A stretch of 64,000 nucleotides of DNA. It comes from Robinsoniella peoriensis. GTDB lineage: Bacteria > Bacillota > Clostridia > Lachnospirales > Lachnospiraceae. Location: NCBI RefSeq assembly GCF_000797495.1, contig NZ_JTGN01000007.1, positions 285,654 to 349,653 on the forward strand. The letters are read 5' to 3'. The notes under the pieces were generated by a model, which had not been told where the DNA came from, ran no database searches, and worked only from the letters and a program-made list of their open reading frames with translations. Below are positions 8,436-17,483 of this stretch, piece by piece. Position numbers and translations under genes: made by a program. How positions within the stretch are numbered: position 1 is the stretch's first letter; each line of letters opens with the position of its first letter.

Positions 8436-8999
8436 ATGTCATTAATCGGAAGAGAAGTAAGTGATTTTAAAGTACAGGCATACGTAGGAGGAGAATTTAA
8501 GGAAGTAAGTAAAAGTAATATTATGGGAAAATGGTCGGTATTCTTTTTCTATCCTGCAGATTTTACCTTTGTGTGCCCCACAGAGTTAGAAGATCTTGCT
8601 AATAAATACCAGGATTTTAAAAATATCAACTGTGAAATCTACTCAGTATCCTGTGACACCCATTTTGTTCATAAGGCATGGCATGATGCTTCAAAAACAA
8701 TTCAAAAAATCCAGTATCCTATGCTGGCTGATCCCACTGGGACTTTAACCAGAGATTTTGATGTCATGATTGAAGAAGATGGACTGGCTGAACGCGGCAG
8801 CTTCATTGTAAATCCGGAAGGAAAAATCGTTGCATATGAAGTAATCGCAGGAAACGTAGGACGTAATGCCGATGAGTTATTCCGCCGGGTTCAGGCCTCC
8901 CAGTTCGTTGCAGAACATGGCGATCAGGTGTGCCCTGCAAAATGGCAGCCAGGTGCAGAAACACTGAAACCAAGCCTGGAGCTTGTAGGACTGATTTAA
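8436..8999 (+). CDS. ahpC: Alkyl hydroperoxide reductase subunit C (2-Cys peroxiredoxin)
   Basis: A 187-residue typical 2-Cys peroxiredoxin, which reduces H2O2 and organic peroxides. Seen: peroxidatic Cys47 in FTFVCPTE, Arg in the RGSFI region, and resolving Cys166 in GDQVCPAKW. Length matches bacterial AhpC. AGGAGGAAAC precedes the ATG. The next gene starts two bases after the stop and encodes the matching reductase, so the two form an NAD(P)H-driven peroxide-scavenging system. A Fur/PerR-like box overlaps the upstream region. Confidence 0.95.
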   Translation: MSLIGREVSDFKVQAYVGGEFKEVSKSNIMGKWSVFFFYPADFTFVCPTELEDLANKYQDFKNINCEIYSVSCDTHFVHKAWHDASKTIQKIQYPMLADPTGTLTRDFDVMIEEDGLAERGSFIVNPEGKIVAYEVIAGNVGRNADELFRRVQASQFVAEHGDQVCPAKWQPGAETLKPSLELVGLI

Positions 9000-9000
9000 T

Positions 9001-10653
9001 ATGGAAGAGTTATATGATGTAATTATAGTAGGCGGAGGGCCGGCAGGCCTCTCTGCCGCTATCTATATGGCCCGCGCTAGATACCGGACACTGATAATAG
9101 AAAAAGAAAAATTTGGCGGACAGATAACCATTACTTCAGAAGTAGTGAACTATCCCGGCATACCCAGTATCAGCGGCAGTGAATTGACCGAAGGAATGCG
9201 AAAACAAGCAGAAGCATTTGGTGCAGAATTTCTTCTGGCAAATGTGGAACAATTAGATTTGAATGAAGATATCAAAAGGGTTAAAACTGACCGGGGAGAG
9301 AAACGGGCCCTGGGTATTATACTTGCAACCGGCGCATCTCCCAGAAAAATCGGTTTCCCAGGCGAACAGGAGTTTCAGGGCCGAGGGGTCGCTTACTGTG
9401 CTACCTGCGATGGAGAATTTTTTACCGGAAAAGATGTTCTGGTGGCAGGCGGAGGCTTTGCTGCAGTAGAAGAAGCAATGTTTCTAACCAAATATGCAAG
9501 GCAGGTGCTTATTCTGGTACGGGGGGAATCTTTTTCCTGTGCCAAATCAGTTTCAGATGAATTAGCGAATTACGAAAAGATAAAGGTATTGTTTCATACA
9601 GAAATTAAAGAAGCAGGCGGAACAGACAAACTTCAATATGCATTGCTATACAACAGCCAGACCGGGGAAACCACACGGTTTGAACCGGAGGACGGCAGTT
9701 CTTTTGGTATCTTTGTATTTGCAGGGTATGCCCCCGCAAACAGCCTGTTCAAAGATATTGTTGATATAGATGAGCATGGTTATCTGATCACCGATATGAA
9801 CCATAAAACAAGTATAGACGGTGTTTACGGCGCAGGAGATATCTGCGTAAAAAATTTACGCCAGGTAGTGACAGCCGTTGCAGACGGCGCCAAAGCCGCT
9901 ACTTCTCTGGAAAAGTATGTTTCGGAAGTCCATGAGCGAAAAAATATACCACCGATTCCGATACCGTTAAAAGCCCACACGAGTGATAGCGCGTCAAGGG
10001 AAGCAAATAACCATCCGGAACAGGAAGAATCCCATTCCGATGGAGCATTTATTCCTGCTACCATGAGAAGTCAGCTGAAACCTTTATTTGAAAAGTTTAC
10101 CAGACAGATCCGATTAAAAGCATTTTTGGATCAAACTCCTATATCACGGGAAGCAGAAGGATTTGTACAGGAAATGGCGGAATTGACTTCCTGGATCGAA
10201 ACTGAAATCATACAGGATGCAAACATACCACTGACACCGTCCATAGACTTATATGAAAGTTCCGGATTATCTCTTGGATTCCGGTTTCATGGTGTCCCGG
10301 GCGGACACGAATTCAATTCTTTTATTGTAACTTTATATAATGCAGCAGGGCCGGGACAGATGATTGATGAGCAGCTATTGGGAAAGATACGGGCTATATC
10401 CGAACCGGTTAAAATAGATATTGCCATCTCCTTATCCTGCACAATGTGTCCGGACTTAGTTATGGCTGCAGGCAGAATCGCCATTGAGAATGCTAATGTC
10501 CAGTGTGATATTTTTGATCTGAATCATTTTCCGAAGCTCAAAGAAGATTATCAGATCATGAGCGTGCCTTGTATGATAATCAATCAGGAGCATGCTTATT
10601 TTGGGAAAAAGAGCATCGAGGAAATTCTTGGTCTTATAGATGAAAACAGTTAA
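9001..10653 (+). CDS. AhpF-like NAD(P)H:peroxiredoxin reductase with C-terminal thioredoxin-fold domain
   Basis: A 550-residue flavoprotein. Residues 1-305 are thioredoxin-reductase-like: FAD motif GGGPAGLSAAIYMARA, redox pair C133/C136 in CATCDGEFF, NAD(P)-binding GGGFAAVEEA, and GVYGAGDI. A Ser/His-rich linker (~310-345) leads to a C-terminal region resembling the two-thioredoxin-fold N-terminal domain of AhpF, with a second redox pair C480/C483 in SLSCTMCPD. In classical AhpF that domain is at the N-terminus, so the order here is reversed. It should pass electrons from NAD(P)H to AhpC, its operon partner. Confidence 0.85.
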   Translation: MEELYDVIIVGGGPAGLSAAIYMARARYRTLIIEKEKFGGQITITSEVVNYPGIPSISGSELTEGMRKQAEAFGAEFLLANVEQLDLNEDIKRVKTDRGEKRALGIILATGASPRKIGFPGEQEFQGRGVAYCATCDGEFFTGKDVLVAGGGFAAVEEAMFLTKYARQVLILVRGESFSCAKSVSDELANYEKIKVLFHTEIKEAGGTDKLQYALLYNSQTGETTRFEPEDGSSFGIFVFAGYAPANSLFKDIVDIDEHGYLITDMNHKTSIDGVYGAGDICVKNLRQVVTAVADGAKAATSLEKYVSEVHERKNIPPIPIPLKAHTSDSASREANNHPEQEESHSDGAFIPATMRSQLKPLFEKFTRQIRLKAFLDQTPISREAEGFVQEMAELTSWIETEIIQDANIPLTPSIDLYESSGLSLGFRFHGVPGGHEFNSFIVTLYNAAGPGQMIDEQLLGKIRAISEPVKIDIAISLSCTMCPDLVMAAGRIAIENANVQCDIFDLNHFPKLKEDYQIMSVPCMIINQEHAYFGKKSIEEILGLIDENS

Positions 10654-10656
10654 TAT

Positions 10657-10696
10657 ACTGATACAGTAATGCCTGGCAGGTTATTACTGTATCAGT
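10657..10696. repeat. Perfect 14-bp inverted repeat between the reductase gene and eno
   Basis: ACTGATACAGTAAT at 10657-10670 and ATTACTGTATCAGT at 10683-10696; the 12-nt loop can pair further (GCCT/AGGT). There is no T-run, so it is not a standard terminator. It ends 22 bp before the enolase start. Confidence 0.7.
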
Positions 10697-10718
10697 TATG
10701 GTCAGAAAGAGGTGCGGT

Positions 10719-12011
10719 ATGAATCAATTAGAAATAGAAAAAGTAATCGGTAGGGAAATCATTGATTCCAGGGGGAACCCAACAGTAGAAGCGGAAGTTC
10801 ATCTCAAAGACGGAACCATAGGAAGAGGTGCTTCTCCAAGCGGAGCCTCAACCGGAATCTTTGAAGCACTGGAACTTAGAGATAATGATAAGACCCGTTT
10901 TAAAGGAAAAGGGGTTCAAAAAGCAGTTCAGAATATCAATGAAATCATAAATCAGGTCCTCTCAAATATGAATGCCGGTGACATTTATAAAATAGACAGC
11001 GCAATGATTGCAGCAGACCAGACAGAAGATAAATCAAAGCTGGGCGCCAACGCGATCCTTGCCGTTTCCATAGCATGTGTACGCGCTGCTTCTTTATCAC
11101 TTAAAATGCCTCTATATCAGTTTCTTGGCGGCATCTCCGGAAATAAACTGCCGGTGCCTATGATGAACATTTTAAATGGAGGTGCACACGCTTCCAATAC
11201 GGTAGATGTGCAGGAATTTATGATCATGCCGGTTGGCGCTTCCAGTTTTAAGGAAGGGCTTCGCTGGTGTACTGAAGTTTTTCATACACTGGCATCCATA
11301 TTAAAATCCAGAGGCCTTGCTACTTCTGTCGGGGATGAAGGTGGATTTGCACCGGATCTTGCCAGCGATGAAGAAGCTATTCAGTATATTCTAATGGCAA
11401 TAGAAGAGGCAGGATACCAACCCGGAAGAGATTTTGTGCTGGCGATCGATGCAGCAGCCAGTGAATGGAAAGGTGAAACCAGCGGAATTTATCTGCTTCC
11501 TAAGTGTAAAAAGAAATTCACCTCCCAGGAACTGATTGCGCATTGGAAAATGCTCTGTGATAAATACCCCATTTATTCCATTGAGGATGCGCTGGACGAG
11601 GAAGACTGGCAGGGCTGGCAGCTCCTTACAAAAGAACTGGGAAGCCAGGTTCAGTTAGTGGGAGATGATCTGTTTGTAACGAATACCAAGCGTCTGAAAA
11701 AGGGTATTGAATTGGGCTGCGGAAATTCCATCTTAATTAAACTAAACCAGATTGGAACGGTGTCGGAAACACTGGAAGCCATCAAAATGGCACAGCAGGC
11801 AGGTTATACGGCAATTGCTTCCCATCGCTCTGGAGAAACGGAAGATACTACTATTGCTGACCTTGCAGTCGCCCTCTCTACCGGTCAGATCAAAACCGGA
11901 GCTCCAAGCAGAAGCGAGAGAGTTGCCAAGTATAATCAGCTGCTCCGTATTGAAGAAGAACTTGGTAATGAAGCAGTGTATCCCGGTATTCATGCATTTA
12001 ACAGACACTAA
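10719..12011 (+). CDS. eno: Enolase
   Basis: A 430-residue phosphopyruvate hydratase, converting 2-phosphoglycerate to phosphoenolpyruvate in glycolysis. Seen: REIIDSRGNPTVE, SGASTGIFEALELRD (mobile loop with the substrate-side Ser/His region), GDEGGFAPD, SIEDALDEEDWQGW with the Mg2+ ligands, GDDLFVTN, a catalytic-lysine strand in ILIKLNQIGT, and SHRSGETED. ATG 10719 follows AAAGAGGTG and gives the usual N-terminus; an in-frame ATG at 10698 lies inside the upstream hairpin. Its position directly behind peroxide-defence genes is unusual. It may be a second, stress-linked enolase, which cannot be decided from this window. Confidence 0.95.
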   Translation: MNQLEIEKVIGREIIDSRGNPTVEAEVHLKDGTIGRGASPSGASTGIFEALELRDNDKTRFKGKGVQKAVQNINEIINQVLSNMNAGDIYKIDSAMIAADQTEDKSKLGANAILAVSIACVRAASLSLKMPLYQFLGGISGNKLPVPMMNILNGGAHASNTVDVQEFMIMPVGASSFKEGLRWCTEVFHTLASILKSRGLATSVGDEGGFAPDLASDEEAIQYILMAIEEAGYQPGRDFVLAIDAAASEWKGETSGIYLLPKCKKKFTSQELIAHWKMLCDKYPIYSIEDALDEEDWQGWQLLTKELGSQVQLVGDDLFVTNTKRLKKGIELGCGNSILIKLNQIGTVSETLEAIKMAQQAGYTAIASHRSGETEDTTIADLAVALSTGQIKTGAPSRSERVAKYNQLLRIEEELGNEAVYPGIHAFNRH

Positions 12012-12025
12012 ATATTATTGACACA

Positions 12026-12073
12026 AAAAAAGCAGGAGTAAAACGGCTTTATGCCATTTAGTCCTGCTTTTGC
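12026..12073. terminator. Bidirectional terminator between eno and the S41 protease gene
   Basis: AAAAAGCAGGA and TCCTGCTTTT flank a 25-nt loop. T-runs occur on both strands, serving two convergent genes. Confidence 0.75.
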
Positions 12074-12109
12074 ATTTGGTTTTCCGATGCTTTATCTGCT
12101 TCTTATCTG

Positions 12110-13396
12110 TTATTTATCAAATATCTTCAATGCTTCCTGAAGCTGTTTATCCTTTTTCAATGGAACATTCGCTTCTTTTGCCTGTTCCTCATCTGCTTCT
12201 ATCACCACATCCGGTTCCAGTCCGTTACCCTGGATGGAATAGCCGCTTTTTGTGAAATAGCTGGAAATGGTAAGTTTCACGGCTGTGCCATCTTCCAGAG
12301 GAATAACATTTTGTACAATTCCTTTGCCAAAGGAAGTAGTTCCTGCTAATGTACCCCATTCATAATCCCGGATTGCACTTGAAAATACTTCTGCCGCACT
12401 GGCTGAATTTCCATTCATTAACACGACCGTTGGAAGTTTTACTTCATGCCCGTCCTGACCGGATATTTCATCAAGGCGGCTGCCATGTTTATCTTCCGTA
12501 TATACGATCAATCCATCCGGCAGAATATAATCCAGCATGGAAACCACGCTGTCAAGAAGTCCGCCGGGACAGTTTCTAAGGTCATAAACAATTTTTTCCA
12601 TTCCCTGTTTCTCTAAATCATCAATTGCATTCTTAAACTGTTCAACCGTTACTTCATCAAATTCACTGATCGCAATATACCCGACTTTATCCGGAAGCAT
12701 TTTATAAGTAATGGTGTCTACTTTTATTTTTTGACGCTTCATGGTTAATTCCAGGGTTTCATCTGTCGATTTACGGTAAACCGTAATCTTAACATCGGTT
12801 CCTTCCTCCCCGGATATCATTTCAACGATCTTGTTTAACTCGGTTCCTGAAACATTTATATCGTCTACACCAATAATAATGTCATCTACTAATATTCCAG
12901 CGCCTTCTGCCGGACTATTTTCATAGACCTTAGCAATACTGGCTTGTTTTGTTATATAGTGCTGGTTAACCAGTACTCCAATTCCACAGTAATTTCCGGA
13001 AGAAGATTTTTTCATTGATTCAAAATCCTCTTTATTGTAATAAGCAGAATAGACATCGTCCAGCCCATACAGCATCCCCTTGTATATCCAGTCCTCAACC
13101 TGTTCATTATTCTCATCAAAATAATAATACTTGTCGATTAAATTCTGAATAGTGCTGATCTTATTTGATATACGGGACACATCCAGTTCTTCTTTTTTTC
13201 CGGATTCTGTCCCGTTCTCACTTTTAGCGGCAGTTTGCTGTGCCCCATTGGTTTCACCCGCGACAGATCTGGAATCCCAGGCCTTGCTGTTCGTATAAAT
13301 CAATAAAGACATTATACAGATGATCCCCATCGCTGCGGCGCCTGTTATAATGCCTTTCCAATAAGAATTTTTATGATCTCTGTTCTTATCCTCCAA
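12110..13396 (-). CDS. S41-family C-terminal processing peptidase (CtpA/Prc type)
   Basis: A 428-residue secreted or membrane-anchored serine protease. A signal-anchor helix (about residues 15-35, GAAAMGIICIMSLLIYT) is followed by a helical linker. Next come a PDZ domain (GIGVLVNQ...AGILVDDIIIGVDD) and the tail-specific protease core. That core holds the catalytic serine in GNSASAAEVFSSAI and the lysine in TSFGKGIVQ. The start is TTG with AAGGAGG eight bases before it; no ATG fits. Members trim C-termini of cell-envelope proteins or activate signalling proteins. Confidence 0.88.
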   Translation of the reverse strand: MEDKNRDHKNSYWKGIITGAAAMGIICIMSLLIYTNSKAWDSRSVAGETNGAQQTAAKSENGTESGKKEELDVSRISNKISTIQNLIDKYYYFDENNEQVEDWIYKGMLYGLDDVYSAYYNKEDFESMKKSSSGNYCGIGVLVNQHYITKQASIAKVYENSPAEGAGILVDDIIIGVDDINVSGTELNKIVEMISGEEGTDVKITVYRKSTDETLELTMKRQKIKVDTITYKMLPDKVGYIAISEFDEVTVEQFKNAIDDLEKQGMEKIVYDLRNCPGGLLDSVVSMLDYILPDGLIVYTEDKHGSRLDEISGQDGHEVKLPTVVLMNGNSASAAEVFSSAIRDYEWGTLAGTTSFGKGIVQNVIPLEDGTAVKLTISSYFTKSGYSIQGNGLEPDVVIEADEEQAKEANVPLKKDKQLQEALKIFDK

Positions 13397-13468
13397 TGTT
13401 TTGTCCTCCTTGCACTCTCTATATTCAGTATGGTACGTTCCTATTAACTATACCCGTTAAATATTTTA

Positions 13469-13497
13469 AGTATACAAGGATTTATCAACAGAGTCAA
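13469..13497 (-). promoter_or_regulatory. SigA promoter of the S41 protease gene
   Basis: On the minus strand, TTGACT (13497-13492), a 17-bp spacer and TATACT (13474-13469). Confidence 0.78.
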
Positions 13498-13503
13498 TGT
13501 AAA

Positions 13504-14604
13504 TTACTTAAAAAACACTTTATATCCTACCATCAAATCTACCATTCTGTTATAACTTTTCACACCGTCCGACTGACCATTCGCTTTTAAATAAGTATCA
13601 TTCATTTTTACAGCTGCCTTTGCCACTTTTGTATCATAGCGTTTCCAAAAGCTATTATTGGCAGTAAGGTCTGCTTCTACAATGGGGTTAATCTGTCTGC
13701 GGATTCTTTTGTAGGCTTCTTTATCCGACTTGCTTAAAACATTCATGCTGGATATCCAGGCGGTAAGGCTGCCGCTGTAACGAAATTCCGGTACATCCGA
13801 TTTTTCACATGCCAGATATGCTATAAAATTTGCTTCATCCTCCTGCATAAATCCTTTTAAGTGGGAGAGTTCATGGCACGCAGTAAATGGGATATTATAA
13901 GGAAGCATATCTCCATTGTAGTTTGCCTCAATCGTAAAAGGCGAGTAGATGCCGCTTAAATTCTGAACGGATAAAATACCGGATGCCCACAATTTTTTAG
14001 GTCTTGGATAATAATCCGACAATCCGATATAGTCTTTACTGACCATCTTCATAGCCTCTACTGCCTGATTCTGTACGGTTGTGTCAACAATACAGATACC
14101 TTCCGTATTGCGTTTCACCATTCCTGCCCACAGATTTACTTCTACGGTTAAGTCCTCACACAGGATAGCCAGATCCGAAGAAGTGTAGGAAACAACCTCA
14201 AAACCATTATGCTGTGAAAAGGAAACTCTCTGATAATTAATGCCGCAGTTAATGGTATATAAAAAAAATAGAATAGCCGCTCCATGAACCAGATATAAAA
14301 GGCCTATGTAAATATGCGATAATTTTTTCTTTTTGCGGACTACTTGCAAAATAAATATGAAAATACTAATGACACAGACGATGATAGCGATATAGAGAAA
14401 TATTTCTACCAAAGAAAACGGGAATATGGATTCCAATCGCCCGATACAGTTGACCAGGACCGGATAAATCGTTGCCGAATACCATTCTGCAAATCCTTTG
14501 TATTCTTTTGCCAGAAATAGCAAAAAGAGGCTAAAAACGTATAATAACATACTTCCAAATAATTGTAACAGTTTTTTGTTGTCATCTACTCCAATTTCTC
14601 CCAT
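13504..14604 (-). CDS. DUF3810 family membrane protein, metallopeptidase-like
   Basis: A 366-residue protein with three N-terminal membrane helices (~15-35, ~55-85, ~100-120), then an extracytoplasmic domain containing ACHELSHLKGFMQEDEANF. This is an HExxH zinc motif with a downstream glutamate, as in gluzincin-type peptidases and the DUF3810 family. Function is unknown; proteolysis is inferred from the motif. ATG 14604 is preferred over an in-frame GTG 18 bases upstream because AGGTGGG lies seven bases before it. The gene is upstream of the CtpA-like protease on the same strand, which has its own promoter. Confidence 0.72.
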   Translation of the reverse strand: MGEIGVDDNKKLLQLFGSMLLYVFSLFLLFLAKEYKGFAEWYSATIYPVLVNCIGRLESIFPFSLVEIFLYIAIIVCVISIFIFILQVVRKKKKLSHIYIGLLYLVHGAAILFFLYTINCGINYQRVSFSQHNGFEVVSYTSSDLAILCEDLTVEVNLWAGMVKRNTEGICIVDTTVQNQAVEAMKMVSKDYIGLSDYYPRPKKLWASGILSVQNLSGIYSPFTIEANYNGDMLPYNIPFTACHELSHLKGFMQEDEANFIAYLACEKSDVPEFRYSGSLTAWISSMNVLSKSDKEAYKRIRRQINPIVEADLTANNSFWKRYDTKVAKAAVKMNDTYLKANGQSDGVKSYNRMVDLMVGYKVFFK

Positions 14605-14782
14605 AATTTGCCCACCTATCACAAAAATTCTAATAATTACATTTTAGCAAAATTCGACAAATTTTTCTACAAAAAACAGAAATGTTCATACAATGTTTAC
14701 ATGTTAATTTTTACCATTAACCCTACCATATTTTATGGGCAAATGTGATAAAAAAAGTACTAAAAATCATAAAATATTACTC

Positions 14783-14812
14783 TTGTGGAACCAAAAGAAA
14801 GAGTAATATAAT
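14783..14812 (+). promoter_or_regulatory. Probable promoter of the HPr-like gene
   Basis: TTGTGG, an 18-bp spacer and TATAAT, 34 bp before the start codon. Confidence 0.55.
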
Positions 14813-14846
14813 GATAACATACAAAAGATGGAAAGGAGGTAAACTG

Positions 14847-15077
14847 ATGACAAAGATGCCCGTTAATTTTCAGAGTCCTGAGGACATCATTAAATTTGTA
14901 AATATTGTAAGCAGTTATGATTATGATGTGGATTTAAAGTGTGGACACTACGTGGTGGACGCGAAATCCCTGGTCAGTGCATTTACGCTGAGTAATTCCA
15001 CTAATATTGAGATGCAGATCCATGGCGATGATTGCAATGAATTGTTAGTCCATGTTGCCGAATATTTATGCAATTAG
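14847..15077 (+). CDS. HPr-like/Crh-like protein lacking the active-site histidine
   Basis: A 76-residue protein that aligns over its length with HPr of the phosphotransferase system. VSSYDYDVDLKC matches the HPr segment TASKYDADVNLEY, and DAKSLVSAFTL matches the LKSIMGVMSL region. HPr phosphorylates itself on His15 in the motif HARP; here that position reads FQSP, so the phosphocarrier site is gone. The regulatory serine (Ser46 in HPr) appears kept as S41. That is the pattern of Crh, a regulatory HPr paralogue in Bacillus. ATG 14847 has GGAAAGGAGG in front; an upstream ATG at 14745 has none. Confidence 0.75.
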   Translation: MTKMPVNFQSPEDIIKFVNIVSSYDYDVDLKCGHYVVDAKSLVSAFTLSNSTNIEMQIHGDDCNELLVHVAEYLCN

Positions 15078-15086
15078 TAGTAGAAA

Positions 15087-15150
15087 TAAGAATGTCATTT
15101 GATTAATGTTCTATAGACGGCACATAATCAGATCGGCATTCTTATTTTTT
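15087..15150 (+). terminator. Terminator after the HPr-like gene
   Basis: A long hairpin (AAGAATG...ATTTGATTA pairing with TAATCAGAT...CATTCTT) followed by ATTTTTT. Confidence 0.75.
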
Positions 15151-15200
15151 GCGTTTATAATTTTATACAGCGGGACCGTGCCCGTACCTTGAAATAATTG

Positions 15201-15229
15201 TGGACAAACCCTAAAATAATAGGTATGAT
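15201..15229 (+). promoter_or_regulatory. Probable promoter of agrA-agrC
   Basis: TGGACA, a 17-bp spacer and TATGAT. A GGTAGTCC/GGACAACC hairpin lies in the ~100-nt 5' leader at about 15271-15291. Confidence 0.5.
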
Positions 15230-15333
15230 AAGCTAGAGTATGTTTATTTTTAAAACATGCGCTGGTAGTCCAAAGAGGACAACCAACTATATACATAAGA
15301 ATAAATTAATAGAAGGAACAAAGGAGAAATTTT

Positions 15334-16044
15334 ATGCTTCATATCGTCATATGTGATGATCAACCCATTATTGCCGAGAAAATTAAAAATATCATAGTTA
15401 GTCAGATGGCTGATACTAATGAAGATTATCAATTAACTGCAAAATATAACGGAAATGATCTGCTTGCATTTGTATCTGAAAATCAGGCAGATCTAATTTT
15501 TCTGGATATTGATATGCCGGACATCTCAGGCATGGAAATTGCATCACAGCTTTATCAGTCAGGAATCAGCAACCGCATTGTCTTTGTAACCAGTCATGCA
15601 AATCTGGTTTTCGATACTTTTAAGTATCACCCGTTTCAATTTATAAGAAAAGAGTATATGGACACAGAACTGCCGGAAGTCTTGAATGGCTTTCTTGATC
15701 TGAACACAGATGAGAATCAGGTACTTGAGATTACAGATGCTGACGGCATACATCTCATTCCAATTAAACAGATCATATTTATGGAAAAGATAGACAGAAA
15801 AATTGCTATTATTTGCAACAATGATAAAACCTTCCAGGTCTGGGCATCACTGCGTGATTTTGAAACAACCTATGCTAAGAATGGCCTGTGCAGAATACAT
15901 AATGGCATTATGGTGAATCTGAAGTATGTTTCAAGTATCGAAAACGACACTGTTATTATGGAAAATGAAATGGAACTTCCAATGAGCAGAAGCCGTAAGA
16001 AAGATGTAAAACAGCGGTTTATTACATATATGAGGGGGCGATAA
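15334..16044 (+). CDS. LytTR-family response regulator (AgrA-like)
   Basis: A 236-residue two-domain regulator. Residues 1-125 are a receiver domain with acidic pocket D8/D9 (VICDDQ), phosphoacceptor D58 in FLDIDMPD and conserved K104-region residues (IRKEY). Residues 135-236 are a LytTR DNA-binding domain (IIFMEKIDRKIAIIC ... LCRIHNGIMVNLKYVSSIE). This architecture is that of AgrA/ComE, which activates promoters bearing pairs of 9-bp direct repeats. AAAGGAG precedes the ATG. The kinase gene starts one base after the stop. Two matching LytTR box pairs occur around agrB-agrD downstream. Confidence 0.88.
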   Translation: MLHIVICDDQPIIAEKIKNIIVSQMADTNEDYQLTAKYNGNDLLAFVSENQADLIFLDIDMPDISGMEIASQLYQSGISNRIVFVTSHANLVFDTFKYHPFQFIRKEYMDTELPEVLNGFLDLNTDENQVLEITDADGIHLIPIKQIIFMEKIDRKIAIICNNDKTFQVWASLRDFETTYAKNGLCRIHNGIMVNLKYVSSIENDTVIMENEMELPMSRSRKKDVKQRFITYMRGR

Positions 16045-17355
16045 ATGAATATACTTTATACAGTAACTAAATACTTAGCCAGTCCGATCGAAAACTTTCT
16101 GATTTTATATTTTCTGGTTAAATATCTGGACTATAAAAATGATTCAACTTCAAGTAAAGTAGGCGGTGTGCTAGCCGTCATATTTGTTACGCTTATTGCA
16201 CAATTTACAGGAACATTCTACAGAAGTGACGTGATACTCCCCATTGTTGCAATTTTTGTTCTGTGGACATATTGCAGATGGGCTCTAAACGGCGGGGCAA
16301 TGCTTCAAATGCTGTGTTGTTTTACACCATTTATTATGATTACATTGATCAATACACTTACATATCAATTAGTTGCAATGTCTTTTAATATTAGTATTGA
16401 TGCTTTGTTAACATCAGATTCTTATATGATGATCTGGATATTTATCATTACCAGAGTTTTGCTGTACGTATTTATACAAGTCATATTACGCGTAATGAAA
16501 CGTAGTAGGCTAAACCTAAGAAAGCGGGAGTGGATTACCTTTCTAATCGTTTTCCTGGTATCTTTTATAACCGATACAACCTTATATTTAATGGTTAGAA
16601 ATAATCCGACAGATGAAGCTATGAACTTTAAGGCTCTCATCATTCTCATAGGCATTATTATCATTGATATTTATATCTATCATTCCATTTTATCTTTAAG
16701 TCAGGAAAATCAGGATATTTTGCATATGGAACTGACAGAATTGAAATGTAAAGAGTTGGAGAGACAGCTGTTCCAGATAAAAGATGCTGAAAATAGAGAA
16801 ACAAAAATGCGTCATGATTATAAAAATCACCTTGCTTGTATACAAACACTTTTAGTGGAAGAAAAATATGATACCGTAAAAGATTATGCCAAGAAAGTAT
16901 CAGACTTTTATCTTCAGCAGTCAACAGCTTCTGAAATCTGCAATAATCACACCATCAATGCCGTTCTTCACGCTAAATCGGATGTTTGTCAAAAATATGG
17001 TATTCCTTTAGATATCAAAGTAGCGGGAGATACAAGCATGCTGGATGGAGTTGATACCAGTATAGTTTTATTCAATCTCCTGGACAATGCAATTGACGCA
17101 AATATGCATAATGAGAATAAATGGATTTCACTGGAGATGTATCAGGAAAAACGGTATTTCAATATTTTTGTAAAAAATCCAATTAAGGAATCAGTTTTAA
17201 AGAAAAATCCAAAGTTGATATCTACAAAAGGTTCTTCTGGAAAGCACGGGCTGGGACATCTCAATGTAGAGGATGCTGTAAACAAGAACGGAGGTATTGT
17301 AGAATATTACGAAAAAGACAATACATTTATAGCACATATTATGATGAAAATATAA
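16045..17355 (+). CDS. AgrC-like peptide-sensing histidine kinase (GHKL)
   Basis: A 436-residue membrane kinase. The first ~225 residues hold about six hydrophobic helices, the typical polytopic sensor of AgrC/ComD. A short coiled coil (ENQDILHMELTELKCKELE) precedes the H-box MRHDYKNHL with phosphoacceptor H257. The GHKL ATPase shows the N-box LLDNAIDANMH and a glycine-rich SSGKHGLGHLNV. It should bind the extracellular cyclic peptide and phosphorylate the adjacent regulator. The DNA from here through agrB is visibly more A+T-rich than the flanking housekeeping genes. Confidence 0.87.
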   Translation: MNILYTVTKYLASPIENFLILYFLVKYLDYKNDSTSSKVGGVLAVIFVTLIAQFTGTFYRSDVILPIVAIFVLWTYCRWALNGGAMLQMLCCFTPFIMITLINTLTYQLVAMSFNISIDALLTSDSYMMIWIFIITRVLLYVFIQVILRVMKRSRLNLRKREWITFLIVFLVSFITDTTLYLMVRNNPTDEAMNFKALIILIGIIIIDIYIYHSILSLSQENQDILHMELTELKCKELERQLFQIKDAENRETKMRHDYKNHLACIQTLLVEEKYDTVKDYAKKVSDFYLQQSTASEICNNHTINAVLHAKSDVCQKYGIPLDIKVAGDTSMLDGVDTSIVLFNLLDNAIDANMHNENKWISLEMYQEKRYFNIFVKNPIKESVLKKNPKLISTKGSSGKHGLGHLNVEDAVNKNGGIVEYYEKDNTFIAHIMMKI

Positions 17356-17362
17356 ACAAATT

Positions 17363-17431
17363 ACCAGTTAGACGATAAATCAGACCAATTAGTCAATTCG
17401 TATTGAAACTTTTAGAATTAATTGGTAAAAT
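17363..17431 (+). promoter_or_regulatory. LytTR (AgrA) box pair and promoter of agrBD
   Basis: Direct repeats ACCAGTTAG (17363-17371) and ACCAATTAG (17384-17392), 21 bp apart start to start, are followed 10 bp later by TTGAAA, a 17-bp spacer and TAAAAT. The same arrangement recurs after agrD. Binding by the adjacent LytTR regulator is inferred from the repeat pattern known for AgrA-type proteins. Confidence 0.75.
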
Positions 17432-17483
17432 CCAATAGAAATGTAAAATTCTATGAAGTTTATATAGGGATTTAGGTGAAGTT

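Noticed and set aside
10698..10718. Upstream in-frame ATG for enolase
   Set aside because: It sits at the edge of the hairpin without a ribosome-binding site; ATG 10719 has AAAGAGGTG and gives the family N-terminus.
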